Assembly: GCA_002497345.1 (NCBI GenBank) | Contig: DANS01000016.1 | Coordinates: 1 to 23,524 of the forward strand | Source: Thermoproteus sp. UBA157 | GTDB lineage: Archaea; Thermoproteota; Thermoprotei; Thermoproteales; Thermoproteaceae | Length of the DNA stretch: 23,524 nucleotides | Direction of reading: 5' to 3' | Shown here: piece after piece, positions 21,006 to 23,524 of the stretch | How positions within the stretch are numbered: the stretch's first letter is position 1 | Layout of the letters: every line of letters begins with the position of its first letter | Notes under the pieces: model-generated | Database searches by the model: none | Seen by the model: the letters and a program-made list of their open reading frames with translations, nothing else | Told to the model about the DNA's origin: nothing | Translations under genes and position numbers: made by a program

Positions 21006-21424
21006 AGAGCTTGAATCGCCGATCTGACGAAAGCGTTTGCCCTGATGAGCACGCGCCTCATCTCGTCGCGAGACAGCTTGCTCAAGGCGCTCTCGTAGTC
21101 GAGCCATGCGTAGTCGTCGTGTTCTTCGGACAACAGCACCTCCTCCGAATACGCCTTGGCTAGGTACATCACTATCTCCTTGTATATGGTCCTCCCTCCT
21201 CTGGAGAACCTTATCACCACGCGCTCCGCGAATCCAGGTATTAGGTCCACCTTCAAGCGGGTCTCCTCGTAGATCTCCCTCAAGGCGGCGGCTATCTCGG
21301 TTTCTTTCTCTCTTATCAGCCCATGGGGAAAGTCCCAGCCGAACTTGTTATGTAACACTAGATAGAGCAGCCTTCCCCGCACTATATACACCACGGCGCC
21401 GGCGGCCCTCTCGTTAAAACGCAC
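21002..21424 (-). CDS. Nudix hydrolase (Ap4A hydrolase-like)
   Basis: Hydrolyses a nucleoside diphosphate linked to another group; closest in feel to archaeal diadenosine tetraphosphate hydrolases. It has 140 aa. The Nudix box runs from Gly35 to Leu57: HGLIREKETEIAAALREIYE then ETRL, with metal-binding Glu at 50, 53 and 54. The usual Gly near the end of the box (EExGU) is Arg56 here. WDFPHG before the box and EEHDDYAWLDYESAL after it fit the Ap4A type. It starts at ATG 21424 with a TATA-like box at 21444-21453, and its stop overlaps the pth2 start. Substrate is a guess. Confidence 0.88.
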   Translation of the reverse strand: MRFNERAAGAVVYIVRGRLLYLVLHNKFGWDFPHGLIREKETEIAAALREIYEETRLKVDLIPGFAERVVIRFSRGGRTIYKEIVMYLAKAYSEEVLLSEEHDDYAWLDYESALSKLSRDEMRRVLIRANAFVRSAIQAL

Positions 21425-21443
21425 AACGGATTCGTTGTCTTCA

Positions 21444-21453
21444 CTTTAAAAAA
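21444..21453 (-). promoter_or_regulatory. TATA-like box for the Nudix-pth2 operon; T-run after sdhD
   Basis: The minus strand reads TTTTTTAAAG, centred 24 nt before ATG 21424 and 16 nt after the sdhD stop. The same T6 run is well placed to end the sdh transcript. Confidence 0.5.
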
Positions 21454-21468
21454 TTGAACGACGTATGC

Positions 21469-21819
21469 CTAAATCCTCATTATTGCATATACTACTATCG
21501 GCACTATCACAACGATTAGAAAAACAGTTAACCAGTTGACGGCTTTCATGCCTCTCTCCGTCTTGGTCAAATCCGACAAAAACCTCCTTAGGCCTAATAT
21601 CCCATGGGTGCTCCAAGCGACGGCTATGGACGCCTCGAGTGCCTTAAGCGTCGGATTGACTTTAGCCACGCCCTCGGGGTAGACGGTTATGGGGTTGGAG
21701 CTGAGCACCTCCGAGAGCGGCACGTATATAGGTAGCAGTACCAAGAACACGACGCCTATCATGACTACGACGTATAGCGCCAACAAGAGGAAGATCAAGC
21801 GTATGGTCCCCTCGCTCAT
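21469..21819 (-). CDS. sdhD: succinate dehydrogenase, small membrane anchor (SdhD-type)
   Basis: A 116-aa membrane anchor of complex II. Hydrophobic helices are at about 7-34, 60-75 and 92-115, making three spans as expected. Between the second and third lies STHGILGLRRFLSDL (70-84), with His72 a likely haem ligand; the motif resembles the HGLNGLR motif of the neighbouring SdhC. It overlaps the sdhC stop by 4 nt. Assignment rests on operon position, size and topology as much as on sequence. Confidence 0.75.
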   Translation of the reverse strand: MSEGTIRLIFLLLALYVVVMIGVVFLVLLPIYVPLSEVLSSNPITVYPEGVAKVNPTLKALEASIAVAWSTHGILGLRRFLSDLTKTERGMKAVNWLTVFLIVVIVPIVVYAIMRI

Positions 21820-22289
21820 GGCCTAAACACTGCGCCGAATGCTACCAAGTACGGCAGATATATCAACGCGGCTATCGCCACTATTATCATCAACACGTTG
21901 TATACGAGATGTCCTCGGGATCTGCGAAGCCCTGGGACGTTCCTTATGGGGTCTCTGAGGGGCCATCCCCTTATTATACCGAATTCTATCAACATTATCC
22001 TGAGGCCGTTGAGGCCGTGAAAAGCCAGGAACACCAAGAAGAGGGCCGCCAGCACCTTGCCCGCGATGGTCTCATCGAAGTTTGAGACGAGTGTTGGACT
22101 TACAAATGCGTCGAAAATAACTCTATAAAATATCAAATAAAAGAACATATATAATCCGCTGATACGTTGTATTGTGAAATAAAGGCGTTCATAGTTTATA
22201 ACTCTAAACCACTCGCCGACACCTCTGCCCGCCCTCATAACATTATAGTTATTGCTTGCATTTATGTATGAATTTCGTTGATCGCTCAT
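21816..22289 (-). CDS. sdhC: succinate dehydrogenase, cytochrome b-type anchor (SdhC)
   Basis: A 157-aa membrane anchor that binds haem b and quinone. After a polar N-terminus (1-35), QRISGL (41-46) corresponds to the (H/Q)RxSG motif near the quinone site. Helices lie at about 44-62, 78-97 and 128-152. FHGLNGLRIMLIEFG (90-104) is the classic haem-binding motif, with His91 the expected ligand. The gene overlaps sdhB and sdhD by 4 nt on each side, so the operon is tightly coupled. Confidence 0.88.
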   Translation of the reverse strand: MSDQRNSYINASNNYNVMRAGRGVGEWFRVINYERLYFTIQRISGLYMFFYLIFYRVIFDAFVSPTLVSNFDETIAGKVLAALFLVFLAFHGLNGLRIMLIEFGIIRGWPLRDPIRNVPGLRRSRGHLVYNVLMIIVAIAALIYLPYLVAFGAVFRP

Positions 22290-22999
22290 AACCTCTTGGC
22301 CCTCCTCATTAACGCGGCTTTAACCAACTGGATCGCGAAGCCCGGGTCAACGCCTCTGGGACACACGGCCGAGCATGTGTAGGCCAAGTGGCAGGACCAG
22401 ACGCCCTCTTCCGTGTCGACTATCTTGGCGCGTATCGGCCAGCCTTGGTCTCTGCTGTCGGCGGACCAGCGATACGCGGCGGCCAGCGCCATCGGTCCGA
22501 GGAATCTCGGGTTGGTGGCCACCACGGGGCATGCGGCCATGCAGAGGCCGCATTCGATGCAGTAGGCGAAGTTGTAGTACTTCTCCAGATCCTCAGGCTT
22601 CTGCCCGAACTCCTTGTCGGACTCGAACAGCTCCTTGAGATCGCGGATTATATACGGCTTGACCTTCCTCAACTTTTCGAAGTTGGGCTCGGTGTCGACC
22701 ACGAGATCCCTTATGACTCTGTGGTTCCACATAGGCTCCACGGTAATGACGTCGTCCTTGATCTCGGTAAGGAGGGTCTGGCATGCGAGTCGCGGAACTC
22801 CGTTTATCACCATGCCGCAGGATCCGCATATGGCCATGCGGCAGGAGTAGCGGACAGCAAGCGTGGGGTCTTGCTCCTCCTTAATTCTCAACAACACGTC
22901 GAGCACCGTGATCCTTCTGGACTTAATGTCGACTTTATACTCCTGCCACCAGCTCCTCTTGCCGTCGAATCTCTTGACCCGGACGGTCAACGTCGGCAT
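22286..22999 (-). CDS. sdhB: succinate dehydrogenase/fumarate reductase, iron-sulfur subunit (SdhB)
   Basis: Carries electrons from the flavin of SdhA to the membrane quinone. It has 237 aa, normal length. The [2Fe-2S] ligands are Cys53, Cys58, Cys61 and Cys73 (YSCRMAICGSCGMVING). The second domain has Cys147, Cys150, Cys153 and Cys157 (CIECGLCMAACP), then Cys203, Cys209 and Cys213 (CHLAYTCSAVCP), giving the [4Fe-4S] and [3Fe-4S] clusters. It starts 3 nt after the sdhA stop and overlaps sdhC by 4 nt. Confidence 0.96.
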   Translation of the reverse strand: MPTLTVRVKRFDGKRSWWQEYKVDIKSRRITVLDVLLRIKEEQDPTLAVRYSCRMAICGSCGMVINGVPRLACQTLLTEIKDDVITVEPMWNHRVIRDLVVDTEPNFEKLRKVKPYIIRDLKELFESDKEFGQKPEDLEKYYNFAYCIECGLCMAACPVVATNPRFLGPMALAAAYRWSADSRDQGWPIRAKIVDTEEGVWSCHLAYTCSAVCPRGVDPGFAIQLVKAALMRRAKRL

Positions 23000-23002
23000 G
23001 GC

Positions 23003-23524
23003 CTAGTACTTCCTCTCCTCGAACTTAGTCCACTTGGTTATCCTCACGGGAATGTACGACAGCTGTATTCGGCCTTCGCTGAAATACGCCAGCGTGTGCT
23101 TCAGCCAGTTAACGTCATCGCGCTTGGGGTAGTCCGTCCTGTAGTGGGCGCCCCTCGACTCTTGCCTGGCTAAAGCCCCGTAAGCCAACGCCAACGCCAC
23201 ATCGATCATGCCGTCGAGCTCCAGCGCGTCCTTCAAGTTCTGGTTATATACTCTGCTTCCGTCGTCAATCCTCACTCTCAAGAAATCCTCCCTTATCTTG
23301 AGCAACTTAGGTATGCCCTCCTTCATGGTGGTCTCGTGTCTGAATGGGCCGAAGTGCTCCTCCATGGTGTTCTGGAGGCGGCCCTTCAGCTCGTATACCG
23401 AAATGCCGTTGGTTTCCTTGTGTAGAAGCTTGTCGAATATTCTGGACTCCTCTTGTTGCGCGATTTTGATGTACTTCTCATCGGCCGTAGGCGCCGGCGC
23501 CTCCAAGGCGTATTTCGCCGCTGC
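23003..23524 (-). CDS. sdhA: succinate dehydrogenase flavoprotein subunit (SdhA), C-terminal part
   Basis: The last 173 codons of the flavoprotein that oxidises succinate; the rest lies beyond the right edge. The frame is open to base 23524 (AAAKYALEAPAPTADEK), so no start is present; apparent starts near 23506 are internal. SdhA C-terminal features are GRLQNTMEEHFGPFRHE, the catalytic-region QESRGAHYRTDYPKRDD, then WLKHTLAYFSEGRIQLSYIP. It is the first visible gene of the sdhABCD operon, followed after 3 nt by sdhB. Confidence 0.95.
   Translation of the reverse strand, partial: AAAKYALEAPAPTADEKYIKIAQQEESRIFDKLLHKETNGISVYELKGRLQNTMEEHFGPFRHETTMKEGIPKLLKIREDFLRVRIDDGSRVYNQNLKDALELDGMIDVALALAYGALARQESRGAHYRTDYPKRDDVNWLKHTLAYFSEGRIQLSYIPVRITKWTKFEERKY

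Noticed and set aside
21006..21107. N-terminal extension of Pth2
   Set aside because: It is read inside the Nudix gene and has no Pth2-like features; the family N-terminus begins at MKLSIVLRAD.
1..23524. CRISPR arrays, complete insertion sequences, riboswitches, toxin-antitoxin pairs
   Set aside because: No regularly spaced repeats, no intact transposase with terminal repeats and no recognisable riboswitch or toxin gene were seen on reading both strands.

Overview
The window is a high-GC, gene-dense piece of a hyperthermophilic crenarchaeal chromosome, most likely from the Thermoproteaceae (Pyrobaculum/Thermoproteus group). Evidence for this is a reverse gyrase gene, a thermosome (group II chaperonin), RNA polymerase subunit K, ribosomal protein eL34, archaeal-type IleRS and Pth2, a tRNA intron outside the anticodon loop, and relics of the PaREP repeat-protein families first described in Pyrobaculum. 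Most genes have an A/T-rich TATA-like box centred about 20-27 nt before the start codon and no Shine-Dalgarno sequence. This suggests leaderless mRNAs, and that spacing was used to correct several start codons.

Layout. 1-76: 3' part of tRNA-Leu(CAG). 93-1550: a gene graveyard on the minus strand with a PaREP2-like relic, a PaREP1 relic and a second PaREP2-like scrap, all with stops and frameshifts. 1637-4518: a small orphan gene, rpoK, the thermosome gene, a signal peptidase and a newly proposed 38-codon gene. 4541-11918 (all minus): reverse gyrase, ETF alpha and beta, a GltD-like FAD oxidoreductase, cytidylate kinase and eL34. 12135-12233: tRNA-Gly(UCC) with a 23-nt D-arm intron. 12619-15364: a two-gene cytochrome bd operon. 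15430-15504: tRNA-Asp(GUC). 15545-15936: a decayed gene for an exported protein. 16039-17406: a ThiD-ThiN fusion. 17720-20665: ileS. 20640-21424: Nudix hydrolase and Pth2. 21469 to the end: an sdhABCD operon entering from the right edge.

Functionally, the window joins information processing (rpoK, eL34, ileS, pth2, three tRNAs), heat adaptation (thermosome, reverse gyrase) and respiration. Succinate dehydrogenase would put electrons into the quinone pool and the cytochrome bd enzyme would pass them to oxygen. ETF plus the GltD-like flavoprotein may form a further branch linking NAD(P)H, ferredoxin and quinone.

I did not find a clearly new multi-gene system. The most interesting items are: the cytochrome bd operon, whose second subunit looks like a CydA paralogue (CydA') rather than CydB, with an altered quinol-site residue and an added loop in CydA; the D-arm intron of tRNA-Gly with a weak outer helix; the 38-codon gene with a TATA box right at the reverse gyrase stop codon; and two decayed genes that explain apparent gaps.
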